Counted from the first letter of the stretch, positions 10,044 through 18,682 are shown. The stretch is DNA of 64,000 bases from JBPEWY01 sp052032225 (GCA_052032225.1 JBPEWY010000005.1:7391-71390), one strand, 5' to 3'. Numbers and translations: made by a program. The notes: a model not told the origin generated them from the sequence alone.

Positions 10044-10793
10044 TTATTTTATAATTAGATGTGGTATTTTTTGAAGGTCCCAATTAATAACCAACCCTTT
10101 TGCTAAGCTTTCTGCAATCTCTTTACCATATAATAATTCGCACAAATACAAAGCGGCTTCAAAACTTTTAGCTCCACCGGCAGAAGTTATATACTTACCG
10201 TCATGTACAAAAAGCACATTTTTTCTGATATCTAATTCGGGAAACATAGCTTTCATTTTATCTATGTCTGATGGGAAAGTGGTAGATACTACATTATTTA
10301 ATAAGCCGGCTTTAGCTAATACAAAAGCTCCATCACAATGCGATGTAACAAAACTGGCTTGTTGTGCTGTGCGTTTCACAAAATTAATCATAATAGTGTC
10401 TTGCAAATCGGTATCTAAATGGTGCTCTGCACTAGGCACAACAAGTATGTCTATTTTAGGGATAGAGTCGGTTGTGTAATTAAAGTCCGGTAAAATTCGT
10501 AATCCTTCAAAAGTTGTGATAGGATTGTTGGTATTTGCAACAGTAAAAACATTCATAGGCTTAATACCTTCTCTAAATTTTGTATGCTGAAAAATATCGA
10601 AAGGAGCAGTTAACTCTGTATTATACACACCATCCATAATTAAAAAGCCTACGTTGTAGGCATTTGGATTTAAATTGGGTTTATATGATTGTATTTGTGT
10701 AGCAGATGCTTTAGCATTTTTGTTATTAGATTTTTTCTCGCCACAACTTATTACTGTTAGTAGTAAGCAAATGCCTAATATTATATTTCTCAC
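10044..10793 (-). CDS. DJ-1/PfpI-family lipoprotein
   Basis: A 249-aa protein with a lipoprotein signal peptide (LLTVISCG, Cys near residue 17), so it is membrane-anchored outside the cytoplasm, which is unusual for DJ-1/PfpI proteins. The domain spans about residues 45-240. The nucleophile elbow is in VTSHCDGAFVLAKAGLL, with the candidate nucleophilic Cys preceded by His. Family members include GATase1-like AraC-regulator N-domains, glyoxalases and isonitrile hydratases, so the reaction is not assignable. It begins 4 bp after the MFS transporter gene and is followed 48 bp later by the M14 peptidase, indicating one transcript. Confidence 0.8.
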   Translation of the reverse strand: MRNIILGICLLLTVISCGEKKSNNKNAKASATQIQSYKPNLNPNAYNVGFLIMDGVYNTELTAPFDIFQHTKFREGIKPMNVFTVANTNNPITTFEGLRILPDFNYTTDSIPKIDILVVPSAEHHLDTDLQDTIMINFVKRTAQQASFVTSHCDGAFVLAKAGLLNNVVSTTFPSDIDKMKAMFPELDIRKNVLFVHDGKYITSAGGAKSFEAALYLCELLYGKEIAESLAKGLVINWDLQKIPHLIIK

Positions 10794-10797
10794 GATG

Positions 10798-12003
10798 TTA
10801 TATTTTTTCTTTGTTTAATAATTGTTTTAAAATTAGTAAAGTAATAACACAAACAATCATTAAAAGTGTAACAAAGTACCAAGTGTTCTCGAACCCAAAT
10901 TTATTTACAAACTGCATTCCGGTGTTGTGCCCAAAAATATGTGCAATAGAGAAAGAAATACTGTAAAGTGCCATGTATTCTCCTTGGTTACCTCTTCGGG
11001 CTCTATCCATAGCAAATGCATTAGAGAAAGGAAAAGCAATCATTTCTCCAACGGTCATTAATAACATGCCTATAACCAATACACCTTTCCATGAAGCAAT
11101 ATTTAACACTAAAAAGCTAAAGGCAGTTAATACAACTCCCAGAATTACAATCCCGATTTTAGACCATTTTGAGTATTCTAAAAATTTAACTAAGGGCATT
11201 TCTAATGCAAAAATTAAAAAGCCATTCATTCCTAAAAGTAAACCAATTTCCAGCTCGGTTAGTTTATGAACGTCTTTGTAGTAAATAGGCATGGTAGAGA
11301 AATATTGTAAAAAGGCTAATCCGAATAAAACCATGCTTATAAAAAACATCCAATAGGGAATATCTTTATAAACAGAGGCCGGGTTGGTGTTTTTTACTTC
11401 GTCTAAAATTCTAGTCTTTTTTGGGTGCAGTACGTTAAGCAGTACAAAAGCAGCAGCAATACAGGTTAATCCGTCTATCCAAAATAATCCGTTATAACCA
11501 ATAGTGGTTATGATTATACCGCCAATTGCAGGTCCGGCAGAGAAACCTAAGTTAATAGCCAATCGTATAAGGGTAACCGATCGGGTTTTATTTTCAGGTT
11601 TGCTATAAGCGCTAAGAGCAACAAAAAGTGCAGGCCTAAAGGAATCGGCTACAGACATTAAAACAAAAATACCGATACATAGTAAATAAAAAGTTGTTAA
11701 AAATTGTACCAGTACAAAAAGCAAACCGGTAGCAAATAAACTTACTGCCATTACTTTGTAATACCCAATTTTATCGGTCAGTTTTCCGCCTAACCACGAA
11801 CCTACAACAGAACCCAACCCAAAACAAGACATAATCCAACCTACATCTGATAAAGTAAAATTCAAATCTTTAGTTAAATACAAAGACAAGAAAGGTATTA
11901 CCATTGTACCTGCCCGGTTTATTAGTGTTATTAATGCTAACCACCAAACCTCAGTAGATAATCCGGAGAAAGAACTTAAATAACTTAGGTATAATTTTTT
12001 CAT
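10798..12003 (-). CDS. MFS transporter, 12 transmembrane segments
   Basis: A 401-aa major facilitator. The loop 2-3 signature G-SWLGGKLTDKIGYYK is clear, and twelve hydrophobic segments are visible, split by a hydrophilic stretch near residue 195 (HPKKTRILDEVKN). It resembles the drug/peptide-efflux MFS branch (MdtH/YfcJ-like), but the substrate is unknown. It is the first gene of the minus-strand operon with the DJ-1 lipoprotein, M14 peptidase and amidohydrolase. Uptake of products made by the exported hydrolases, or export of their substrates, is a contextual guess. The leader contains a GC-rich hairpin. Confidence 0.87.
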   Translation of the reverse strand: MKKLYLSYLSSFSGLSTEVWWLALITLINRAGTMVIPFLSLYLTKDLNFTLSDVGWIMSCFGLGSVVGSWLGGKLTDKIGYYKVMAVSLFATGLLFVLVQFLTTFYLLCIGIFVLMSVADSFRPALFVALSAYSKPENKTRSVTLIRLAINLGFSAGPAIGGIIITTIGYNGLFWIDGLTCIAAAFVLLNVLHPKKTRILDEVKNTNPASVYKDIPYWMFFISMVLFGLAFLQYFSTMPIYYKDVHKLTELEIGLLLGMNGFLIFALEMPLVKFLEYSKWSKIGIVILGVVLTAFSFLVLNIASWKGVLVIGMLLMTVGEMIAFPFSNAFAMDRARRGNQGEYMALYSISFSIAHIFGHNTGMQFVNKFGFENTWYFVTLLMIVCVITLLILKQLLNKEKI

Positions 12004-12032
12004 ATTTTTGGTCTGGGTATTAAAACTAAATA

Positions 12033-12053
12033 AGCCCGGGTATTTTCCGGGCT
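12033..12053 (-). other. GC-rich hairpin in the leader of the MFS operon
   Basis: AGCCCGG and CCGGGCT form a perfect 7-bp stem with loop GTATTTT, 30-50 nt upstream of the MFS start codon. There is no T-run on either strand and no gene ends here, so it is not an obvious terminator. It may be a leader structure or operator. Confidence 0.5.
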
Positions 12054-12182
12054 GTGTTTAATACTATTTTCTTATGATAGAATAACTACAGCAGATACCT
12101 ACACACAACAACGCCTGATTGTTTTTGGGTATATAAAGTAGTTATTGTCATACTTATTTAATTTAAGCAAAGCTATACAAAA

Positions 12183-12854
12183 ATGTTTTTAACCATAATT
12201 AAATTTAAAAAAATAACAGTTGTGAGCATAATAATGTGCACATTGTTGTTTTCCTGTAAGTCTGATAAACAATACCATAAAACAGTTACTCATAAGGAAA
12301 AAGTAACAAGTAGCACTTTGCTTAAAGATATTTATGAGTTTCAAGATAAAACAAATGCTGAGTTTAAGAATGCTACAACATCTCCGTTGCTTGAAAAAGA
12401 TAGAAAAGACTTTGTTTCGTTGCCTTTTTTTGAGCCAGATACTTCCTACGTTGTTAAGGCTAAATTTATAAGCACTCCTAATGAGCTGCCTTTTTTTATG
12501 CCAACCACTACCGGCAGAACTCCAGAATATAAAAAGTATGGCGAAGTACATTTTAAACTAAAAGGAGAAACGTTTAAACTAAATGTGTATCAAAATCAAG
12601 AGCTTTTGCTCTCAGAAGAATATAAGGATTATTTGTTTTTGCCCTTTACAGATAAAACTAACGGTAATGAAACGTATGCAGGTGGTAGGTATATAAATTT
12701 ATCTATTCCTGTATCAGACTCTATAACATTAGATTTTAATAAGGCGTATAACCCATATTGCGTATATAATCCAAAATATTCGTGCCCAATTGTGCCTTCA
12801 GAAAATTATTTACCTATTGCTGTTAAAGCAGGAATGAAAGCCTGGAATAAGTAA
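12183..12854 (+). CDS. DUF1684 lipoprotein
   Basis: A 223-aa protein with a lipoprotein-type signal (TLLFSCKS, Cys near residue 25). The body matches the DUF1684 pattern: FLPF-DKTNGNETYAGGRY and then DFNKAYNPYCVYNPKYSCP...P-ENYLPIAVKAG near the C-terminus. The family is widespread in Bacteroidetes and actinobacteria and has no established reaction. The start is the ATG at 12183; an internal Met before CTLLFSC would give a shorter signal peptide. Its stop codon abuts the end of the convergent crcB with no gap, so the two share a termination region. Confidence 0.8.
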   Translation: MFLTIIKFKKITVVSIIMCTLLFSCKSDKQYHKTVTHKEKVTSSTLLKDIYEFQDKTNAEFKNATTSPLLEKDRKDFVSLPFFEPDTSYVVKAKFISTPNELPFFMPTTTGRTPEYKKYGEVHFKLKGETFKLNVYQNQELLLSEEYKDYLFLPFTDKTNGNETYAGGRYINLSIPVSDSITLDFNKAYNPYCVYNPKYSCPIVPSENYLPIAVKAGMKAWNK

Positions 12855-13220
12855 TTATTTACTAATGTAAAAACCTAAAAAAGTAACAGCAATTCCTATA
12901 ATTGTGCTGGTACATACGTATAGCAGCGCTGTAGTGAAGTCGCCATTTTTAAGCAGAAATGTGTTTTCGTAAGCAAAAGCAGAGAATGTTGTAAAACCAC
13001 CACAAAGTCCTGTAGCTAAAAATAAAATGTGATTTTGTGATAGCCAATTGGTTTTAAGAGCATAGCCCATTACCAGTCCTATTAGAAAGCACCCAATAAT
13101 ATTTGCTGTAAATGTGCCATACGGAATTTTAAACGATGCAAGATTTAAATGCTTTCCCAACAGGTATCGTAAAACACTTCCAATACCGCCACCAATAAAT
13201 ACTAAAAGGGCCTGTTTCAT
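12855..13220 (-). CDS. crcB: Fluoride channel CrcB/FluC
   Basis: A 121-aa, four-helix dual-topology fluoride channel. Seen are the N-terminal GGGIGSVLRYLLG, the GTFTANIIGCFLIG helix with its conserved Asn, and the GLCGGFTTFSAFAYE block carrying the Phe-box and Na+-site residues. It exports F- down its gradient and protects enolase and pyrophosphatase. Only one copy is visible. It follows the SRPBCC/GyrI protein by 4 bp on the same strand, so it is probably co-transcribed. I saw no crcB-type fluoride riboswitch in front of that pair. Confidence 0.93.
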   Translation of the reverse strand: MKQALLVFIGGGIGSVLRYLLGKHLNLASFKIPYGTFTANIIGCFLIGLVMGYALKTNWLSQNHILFLATGLCGGFTTFSAFAYENTFLLKNGDFTTALLYVCTSTIIGIAVTFLGFYISK

Positions 13221-13224
13221 TTTG

Positions 13225-14241
13225 TTATTTAATAGGAATGTAAATTTCTGTTACCCAATCTGCCGGATTTGGGTAATCTCCAGGATCGTTTGTATAAATT
13301 TCAAAAGGGTATTCTTCTGCAGGCTCTAAATTGTTTTCAGATATGTAATCTCTTGCTGCTTCCCAAGCCTTACCAAGATGCGTATAATTACCTTTTAAAG
13401 TTGTTTTTAAAACTTTTAATTTAGGCATGTAACCACATAAAATATTACTGTCTCCGGTAACAATAATACGTTCTTTTACCGGTATGGCATTGCTCATAAT
13501 TACATTTCCATTTTCAGCATTCATTTCTAAATAAATAGTAAAAGGCATGCCGGTAGGGGTAATGTTATGTTTGTTTAAAAAGTTGCTAAGAGCACCATAC
13601 TGCTCTGCCATAGTATTGCTAATATTCGAGGCAGTTGCCGATGTTGTTTTATACAAGTAAAAACCGCCACCATATTCTGTAATTCCGTTAACAGAAATGC
13701 TAAATTTATTCATACTTGTTGTAACAACACTATCAAGTTTTTCAAGCCCTCTTTCATAATCATTTCCAATTATTTTGTCCATCCCGCCATTAAATAATAC
13801 ATAAGCTTTTTCAAAAAAGCTACTCGTGCCGGTTATACCCCAAGTAACATTTGTTTGATTATTTTCCAGACTCAATTTCCAGTAAATTGTAGATGGGGTT
13901 GTATCTTCTCCAAAATAAATATGTTGAGCTATAGAGTCTTGCGTACTGTAAATGGTTTTAATAGAGCCGTTACCTAATATATCTCCTTCCCAGCTATAAC
14001 TAGCACCAACACCTTCTGTAGTTTCACCATACGTAAGTTTAGCATCAGGCTCTTTTTCTAGCCAGGGCGACCAAGAAGGCCATTTTTTCAAATCATTTAT
14101 TTGGTTATATAGTACTGCTTGTGGAGCATTTATTGTTTTTGTTCTCGATACATTAAAATCTGAGGGCTGAACAGCTATAATTATAGAACCTATAATTATT
14201 ACAAGAAGTATTAAAAACAGTAAGTATTTTAAGAATTTCAT
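13225..14241 (-). CDS. SRPBCC domain fused to GyrI-like effector-binding domain
   Basis: A 338-aa protein with an N-terminal membrane anchor (residues about 5-25, LFLILLVIIIGSIIIAVQP). It continues with an SRPBCC/START-like domain (about 30-170, WPSWSPWLEKEPDAKLTYG) and then a GyrI-like/AraC effector-binding domain (about 185-338, EYPFEIYTNDPGDYPNPADW at the end). This fusion is frequent in Flavobacteriia. The domains bind small hydrophobic ligands. Here they are membrane-tethered, with no DNA-binding part, so a scavenging or sensing role is inference. It precedes crcB by 4 bp on the same strand. Confidence 0.8.
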   Translation of the reverse strand: MKFLKYLLFLILLVIIIGSIIIAVQPSDFNVSRTKTINAPQAVLYNQINDLKKWPSWSPWLEKEPDAKLTYGETTEGVGASYSWEGDILGNGSIKTIYSTQDSIAQHIYFGEDTTPSTIYWKLSLENNQTNVTWGITGTSSFFEKAYVLFNGGMDKIIGNDYERGLEKLDSVVTTSMNKFSISVNGITEYGGGFYLYKTTSATASNISNTMAEQYGALSNFLNKHNITPTGMPFTIYLEMNAENGNVIMSNAIPVKERIIVTGDSNILCGYMPKLKVLKTTLKGNYTHLGKAWEAARDYISENNLEPAEEYPFEIYTNDPGDYPNPADWVTEIYIPIK

Positions 14242-14420
14242 GCAGGTACGTGGTTTTTAAAAAGCTAGTCTAAGATACACAAAAAGCTACTTTTTTCAAG
14301 TGTAGTGTACATTAAAAAAAGAATAAAAACCAGAATTGGAAAACACAAAAGGAGGGGTGCAATTTTTAAAACTAAGTTAAAAATTGTAAATACAAGAGAA
14401 TGGTTAGCTTAATAAAAGCA

Positions 14421-14594
14421 TTAAACAGCTTTCTTTAAATCGTTTAGTTTACGTTCAGAAAGTTCATTTTGTTTAACGCTAAGAATATACGTTTTCTCTT
14501 TTTTAGGAGATGGCTTGGCAGCATTTACACTGAAAATAAGGAGAATCACATTTAATACTACCAGCACTAATAATACTGTTAAGAATGTCATCAT
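14421..14594 (-). CDS. Small membrane protein, 57 aa
   Basis: An ORF of 57 codons beginning ATG ATG. It has one strongly hydrophobic helix at residues about 4-23 (LTVLLVLVVLNVILLIFSV), then a Lys-rich tail (AAKPSPKKEKTYILSVKQNE). The transmembrane-then-basic-tail pattern and the frame kept open over a short A/T-rich region support a real gene. It is next to another minus-strand small membrane protein (14713-14901) and fills what would otherwise be a 470-bp gap. I do not recognise a family. It has N-out/C-in topology by the positive-inside rule. Confidence 0.6.
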   Translation of the reverse strand: MMTFLTVLLVLVVLNVILLIFSVNAAKPSPKKEKTYILSVKQNELSERKLNDLKKAV

Positions 14595-14712
14595 TGCTTT
14601 TTAAAATTTTAACCACAGAACAAAATTAGCTCTTTTTATTTTCTAAAAAAAAAATGTAAGAAAAAAATTAAAAATATTTTACTATTAAGCTAATTGTCAA
14701 TTATATAACGTG

Positions 14713-14901
14713 TTAATTTTTAAGATAGTATTTAATAGCTAATAAAATTGCCATAAACACTACGAAACCTATTAAAACCCAAAAAGCACCTTTATAATGT
14801 TTAGTATGCAATTTTTTGTCTTTTCTATAACTAGCAACAATTATTAAAGTAAAAGCGATGACAAAAAATATTGCAAATACTAACTGACCACTGGTAAACA
14901 T
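14713..14901 (-). CDS. Small membrane protein with two helices, 62 aa
   Basis: A 62-aa product with hydrophobic segments at residues about 6-25 (LVFAIFFVIAFTLIIVASYR) and 38-57 (GAFWVLIGFVVFMAILLAIK), joined by a short basic loop (KDKKLHTKHYK). Two-helix hairpins of this type are common in Flavobacteriia, next to unrelated genes, and have no known function. The start ATG follows a divergent A/T-rich region shared with the pyrophosphohydrolase gene at 14959. The basic loop suggests both termini face the periplasm. Confidence 0.7.
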   Translation of the reverse strand: MFTSGQLVFAIFFVIAFTLIIVASYRKDKKLHTKHYKGAFWVLIGFVVFMAILLAIKYYLKN

Positions 14902-14958
14902 ATTGTATATTTTATGCGAAAATAATAACTATACCATCTATTATAAAATAAAACGCTT

Positions 14959-15345
14959 ATGAAAGATAAAATAGAGGCTGTGAAAAAGTTTCACGAAGCT
15001 TTTGGTTTAGGAGTAAAAACAAGTCCAGTTGCTAATTTAGGTGTTGCAAAAAATACACTCAGATACAATTTAATGAAAGAAGAAAACGAGGAGTATTTAC
15101 AAGCTGCAAATAACGGAGATTTAGCCGAAGTAGCCGATGCGTTGGGCGATATGCTTTATATACTTTGCGGAACTATTATTGAGCATGGCTTACAAGATAA
15201 AATAGAGGAGGTTTTTACAGAAATTCAACGAAGTAATATGAGTAAATTAGGAGAAGACGGTAAGCCAATTTACAGAGAAGATGGTAAAGTTTTAAAAGGG
15301 CCAAATTATTTTAAACCCGATATAGCCAAAATTTTACAAGAATAA
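14959..15345 (+). CDS. MazG-like nucleoside-triphosphate pyrophosphohydrolase
   Basis: A 128-aa all-alpha NTP pyrophosphohydrolase. The metal-binding EExxE (MKEENEEYLQAA) and ExxD (EVADALGDMLYIL) motifs are present in the right order and spacing. The C-terminal GKPIYREDGKVLKGPNYFKPD block is typical of the HisE/MazG-like Bacteroidetes subgroup. It hydrolyses non-canonical or excess (d)NTPs to NMP and PPi; its exact substrate is unknown. It is transcribed alone and ends at a strong bidirectional terminator shared with ilvE. Confidence 0.85.
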   Translation: MKDKIEAVKKFHEAFGLGVKTSPVANLGVAKNTLRYNLMKEENEEYLQAANNGDLAEVADALGDMLYILCGTIIEHGLQDKIEEVFTEIQRSNMSKLGEDGKPIYREDGKVLKGPNYFKPDIAKILQE

Positions 15346-15372
15346 AAAAGGGAGCGTAACGCTCCCTTTTTT
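15344..15372. terminator. Bidirectional terminator between pyrophosphohydrolase and ilvE
   Basis: A perfect 13-bp stem (AAAAAAGGGAGCG / CGCTCCCTTTTTT) with loop TAA. It has a U-tract in either direction and overlaps the ilvE stop codon and the other gene's stop. Confidence 0.93.
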
Positions 15373-16438
15373 ATATTTTATGCCTCCAGCCAAAGTTATC
15401 CGGAGCTTTGTTGTATTGTATATCTAACAATCGTTTTTTTAATCGTTTTGCATACGAATCTTCAACGTCAGACAAAGTAAAATCAAATTCTTTATAGCCA
15501 AAACCACTAATAGGGCTAATTACTGCAGCTGTGCCACTACCAAACATTTCTTTAAGTGTATTGTTTTTTGCTGCTTCTACTAATTCATTCACAGAAATTC
15601 GTCTTACTTCAACAGTTATCCCTTCTTCTTTAGCAAGTTCAATTACACTTTTTCTGGTAACTCCATCTAAAATGGTGTCACTCACCGGGCTGGTTATTAA
15701 GGTGTCGTTTATTCTAAAAAACACATTCATTGTGCCGGCTTCTTCAAGATACTCATGAGCAATAGAGTCTGTCCAAATAATTTGTTGATAGCCCATTTCT
15801 TGTGCTATCTTGGTTGGGTAAAACTGACCTCCATAATTTCCGGCAGCTTTAGCATAACCAAAACCACCTTTGGCAGCTCTGCTATACTTTTCGGCAATTC
15901 TAACTTTAATAGTACCGGAGTAGTAAGATTGTGCCGGCGAACAAATAATCATAAACATATATTCTTGTGCCGGGGAAGCCTTAACACCTTCTTCTGTTGC
16001 TATAATAAACGGTCTTATGTAAAGTGAATTTCCTATCCCTTTGGGCACCCAATCTTTATCTAAGCTTAACAATGTTTTTAAACCATCAAAAAAATACGAT
16101 TCAGGAACTTCAGGTATTGCCAGTCTTTTAGCCGATTTATTTAGGCGTTTAAAGTTTTCTTCGGGTCTAAATAACCAAACATTATCATCATCGTCCTTAT
16201 AAGCTTTAAGTCCTTCAAAAACAGCTTGCCCATAATGAAAAACACTTGTTCCGGGAGTAAAAGAAAGAGGCTGATACGGAACTACTTTAGGGGCATTCCA
16301 TTGGCCATTCTTGTAGGTTGCCAAAAACATGTGATCTGTAAAAACTTTACCAAAAGTTAGGTTTTTAAAATCAACATTGGGAAGTTTGGATTGAGTTACT
16401 TTTTCAACGAAAATTGTATGTAGAGAATTATTTTTCAT
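15371..16438 (-). CDS. ilvE: Branched-chain amino-acid aminotransferase
   Basis: A 355-aa fold-type IV PLP aminotransferase that interconverts Leu/Ile/Val and their 2-oxo acids with glutamate/2-oxoglutarate. Visible motifs are FHYGQAVFEGLKAYK, RPFIIATEEG, the PLP-lysine block GGFGYAKAAGNYGG, EYLEEAGTMNVFF and the phosphate-binding GSGTAAVISPI. The length is that of the class II BCAT group. It is a single-gene unit with its own terminator. TAATTTTG (minus strand, 16457-16464) lies 19 nt before the start, matching the -7 box, though no -33 TTG is correctly spaced. Confidence 0.95.
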   Translation of the reverse strand: MKNNSLHTIFVEKVTQSKLPNVDFKNLTFGKVFTDHMFLATYKNGQWNAPKVVPYQPLSFTPGTSVFHYGQAVFEGLKAYKDDDDNVWLFRPEENFKRLNKSAKRLAIPEVPESYFFDGLKTLLSLDKDWVPKGIGNSLYIRPFIIATEEGVKASPAQEYMFMIICSPAQSYYSGTIKVRIAEKYSRAAKGGFGYAKAAGNYGGQFYPTKIAQEMGYQQIIWTDSIAHEYLEEAGTMNVFFRINDTLITSPVSDTILDGVTRKSVIELAKEEGITVEVRRISVNELVEAAKNNTLKEMFGSGTAAVISPISGFGYKEFDFTLSDVEDSYAKRLKKRLLDIQYNKAPDNFGWRHKI

Positions 16439-16555
16439 TAGTAAGAAAATTTAGTGCAAAATTAACTAATTAATAGGGTATAATAAGTGTACTAATGCTT
16501 TTTATTTGTTTAATTTGTAAATTATAATAACTAAAAAGTTAAAATTAAACAAGAC

Positions 16556-17017
16556 ATGAAAAAACTATTGGTTTTATTTACTTTACTTACAATTATAGCA
16601 TGTAGTGAAAGCAAAAAATACGATTCTTTTGGAGAAAAAATTACAGCAAAATCTGCTAAAGAAACTTCAGAAATATATAATGATTACAAAAGCTTAAACG
16701 AAGGAGATACGCTCTCAACAAAATTTAAAGCAGTTGTAACAGATGTATGTAAATCTAAAGGATGTTGGATGAAGCTACAGCTTGAAGATAACCAAGAAGT
16801 AATGGTTAAATTTAAAGACTATGGCTTTTTTGTTCCTAAAGATATAGAAGGTAAAGAGGTAATTGTAAATGGGAAGGCTTTTGTGAATAGCATGTCGGTT
16901 GATGAGCAACGCCATTATGCAGAAGACGCCGGACAATCACCAGAAGAAATAGCTAAAATAACTACACCCAAAAAAACATACTCGTTTGAGGCAGACGGAG
17001 TGCTTATAGCGCAATAA
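16556..17017 (+). CDS. DUF4920 lipoprotein
   Basis: A 153-aa lipoprotein (LLTIIACSES, Cys near 16). The body carries the DUF4920 signature: YDSFGEKI at the start, DVCKSKGCWMKLQ with a Cys pair, and FKDYGFFVP. The CxxxxxC pair and the OB-like strand pattern are reminiscent of metal-binding or copper-handling domains, but no function is established. It is the first gene of a tight three-gene unit with mnmD (1 bp gap) and the TIGR01777 epimerase (4-bp overlap). Confidence 0.82.
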   Translation: MKKLLVLFTLLTIIACSESKKYDSFGEKITAKSAKETSEIYNDYKSLNEGDTLSTKFKAVVTDVCKSKGCWMKLQLEDNQEVMVKFKDYGFFVPKDIEGKEVIVNGKAFVNSMSVDEQRHYAEDAGQSPEEIAKITTPKKTYSFEADGVLIAQ

Positions 17018-17018
17018 A

Positions 17019-17687
17019 GTGAAGCGAAGTATTATTACAACAGCAGACGGATCTAAAACCATAAAGATAGAAGACTGGAATGAGCACTATCATTCTAAAC
17101 ATGGTGCTATAGCAGAAGCATATCATGTATTTATACACCATGGATTGCACTATTTTAAAGAAGCTAAAGAGCTTTCTATTTTAGAAATGGGTTTTGGCAC
17201 CGGATTAAATGCTTTTATTACTTTTTTAGAGTCTGTTAAAAATAATCTGCAAATAACATATACCGGCATAGAGGCGTACCCGGTTAGTACAGAAGAAGCT
17301 TCTTTGTTAGAGTATGCAAAAGCATTGCAGGCAGACAAATACAAACATGTTTTTGAGAAATTGCATCATGTTTCTTGGGAAACCCAACACCAAATCTCAT
17401 CTAGTTTTTATTTACAAAAACACAAACGTTTGTTTAGTGACGTTAGCTATAATCAAGAGTTTACTATAATTTATTTTGATGCTTTTGGTGCCAGAGTGCA
17501 ACCGGAATTATGGACAGAAGAGATTTTTAAAACTATGTACCAAGCATTAAAACCTAACGGTGTTTTAGTTACGTATTCTGCAAAAGGAAGTGTAAAAAGA
17601 GCTATGCAGGCTGTAGGATTCACCGTAGAAAAACTTCCCGGACCACCAGGCAAAAGAGAAATGTTAAGAGCAATAAAAAAAGTATGA
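17019..17687 (+). CDS. mnmD: tRNA U34 methyltransferase MnmD (MnmC methyltransferase domain)
   Basis: A 222-aa SAM-dependent enzyme converting nm5s2U to mnm5s2U at the wobble base of tRNA. The GTG start at 17019 gives MKRSIITTADGSKTI, the expected family N-terminus, 1 bp after the previous stop. The GFGTGLNAFI motif I, YTGIEAYP, YFDAFG and the C-terminal PGKREMLRAIK are MnmC/MnmD-specific. It is the stand-alone methyltransferase form, without the FAD oxidase half of enterobacterial MnmC. It overlaps the next gene by ATGA. Confidence 0.92.
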   Translation: MKRSIITTADGSKTIKIEDWNEHYHSKHGAIAEAYHVFIHHGLHYFKEAKELSILEMGFGTGLNAFITFLESVKNNLQITYTGIEAYPVSTEEASLLEYAKALQADKYKHVFEKLHHVSWETQHQISSSFYLQKHKRLFSDVSYNQEFTIIYFDAFGARVQPELWTEEIFKTMYQALKPNGVLVTYSAKGSVKRAMQAVGFTVEKLPGPPGKREMLRAIKKV

Positions 17688-18589
17688 CAATATTAATAAC
17701 AGGAGCAACCGGCTTGGTAGGCAGTAAAATAGTAGCATTGTGTTTAGCTAATAATTATACTGTACATTACTTAACTACTCAAAAAAGCAAATTAAAAAAC
17801 GAACCCAATTATAAAGGTTTTTTCTGGAACCCGGAGCATAATGAAATAGATTTGGATTGCTTTAACAAAGTAGATGCGATTATAAATTTGGCAGGAGCTA
17901 CTATTGCAAAACGCTGGACCAAATCTTACAAGCAAAAAATAATAAACAGCAGGATACAATCTCTTAAAACCTTACACAAAGCCATACAAAGTTTACCTGA
18001 GCACAACATAAAAACGTTGGTATCTGCCTCTGCAATAGGTGTTTACCCAAGCTCTTTAACTGAATTTTATTCAGAAAATGATGAAGCAGATAACTCTTTT
18101 TTAGCCCAAGTAGTACAGCAATGGGAAAAGGCAGCTTATAGTTTTAAGCAATTTTCAATGTCGGTTTGTATGTTAAGAATAGGTTTGGTTTTAGATAAAA
18201 ACCAAGGGGGATTACCAGCCTTGGTTAAACCTGTTAAATATTATGTAGGAGCTCCACTTGGGAGCGGAAAACAGTGGCAATCTTGGATTCATATAAATGA
18301 TATTGCCAGACTTTTTTTGTTTGCCGTAACTAATAATTTAAACGGAGTTTACAATGCAGTGGCTGCAAATCCGGTTACACAAAAACAATTAGTAAAAACA
18401 GTTGCAAAACAACTAAAAAAGCCACTTTGGCTGCCCAATATACCTTCGGTTTTTTTACGGTTATTATTAGGAGAGATGGCTTACGTAATCTTAGCAAGCC
18501 ATAAAGTGTCAAACAAAAAAATAATAGAAGCTGGCTTTAATTTTAACTACAATACTGTAGACAAAGCTTTAGCTGATATTTTAGCTTAA
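17684..18589 (+). CDS. TIGR01777-family NAD-dependent epimerase
   Basis: A 301-aa extended SDR protein. The N-terminal Rossmann motif ITGATGLVGSKI (GxxGxxG), AIINLAGATIAKRWT, the active-site region SASAIGVYP and the C-terminal DUF1731 part (ANPVTQKQLVKTVAKQLKK...) identify the YfcH/SulA-like group. The canonical YxxxK Tyr falls at VYPSS. Its substrate is unknown in general. It is the last gene of the DUF4920-mnmD unit, starting inside the mnmD stop codon. Confidence 0.87.
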   Translation: MTILITGATGLVGSKIVALCLANNYTVHYLTTQKSKLKNEPNYKGFFWNPEHNEIDLDCFNKVDAIINLAGATIAKRWTKSYKQKIINSRIQSLKTLHKAIQSLPEHNIKTLVSASAIGVYPSSLTEFYSENDEADNSFLAQVVQQWEKAAYSFKQFSMSVCMLRIGLVLDKNQGGLPALVKPVKYYVGAPLGSGKQWQSWIHINDIARLFLFAVTNNLNGVYNAVAANPVTQKQLVKTVAKQLKKPLWLPNIPSVFLRLLLGEMAYVILASHKVSNKKIIEAGFNFNYNTVDKALADILA

Positions 18590-18613
18590 AACATTGCTTT
18601 TTTTAGTGACAAT

Positions 18614-18645
18614 TTGACATTTTTAAATAAATGGCAATACTTTTG
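18614..18645 (+). promoter_or_regulatory. Bacteroidetes-type promoter of grpE-dnaJ
   Basis: TTG at 18614-18616 and TACTTTTG at 18638-18645 match TTG-N(about 19-23)-TAnnTTTG, spacing 21. It lies 38 nt before the grpE ATG. No CIRCE inverted repeat is present. Confidence 0.8.
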
Positions 18646-18682
18646 CCAACCTTAATTAAAGGTGTTAAATACGATTAAATCT

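Noticed and set aside
12189..12551. Open frame of 120 codons antisense to the DUF1684 gene
   Set aside because: No family features; the plus-strand frame is a conserved lipoprotein.
12855..14300. Fluoride riboswitch in front of the crcB transcript
   Set aside because: crcB is the second gene behind the SRPBCC protein and no pseudoknot-type motif was recognised upstream of either.
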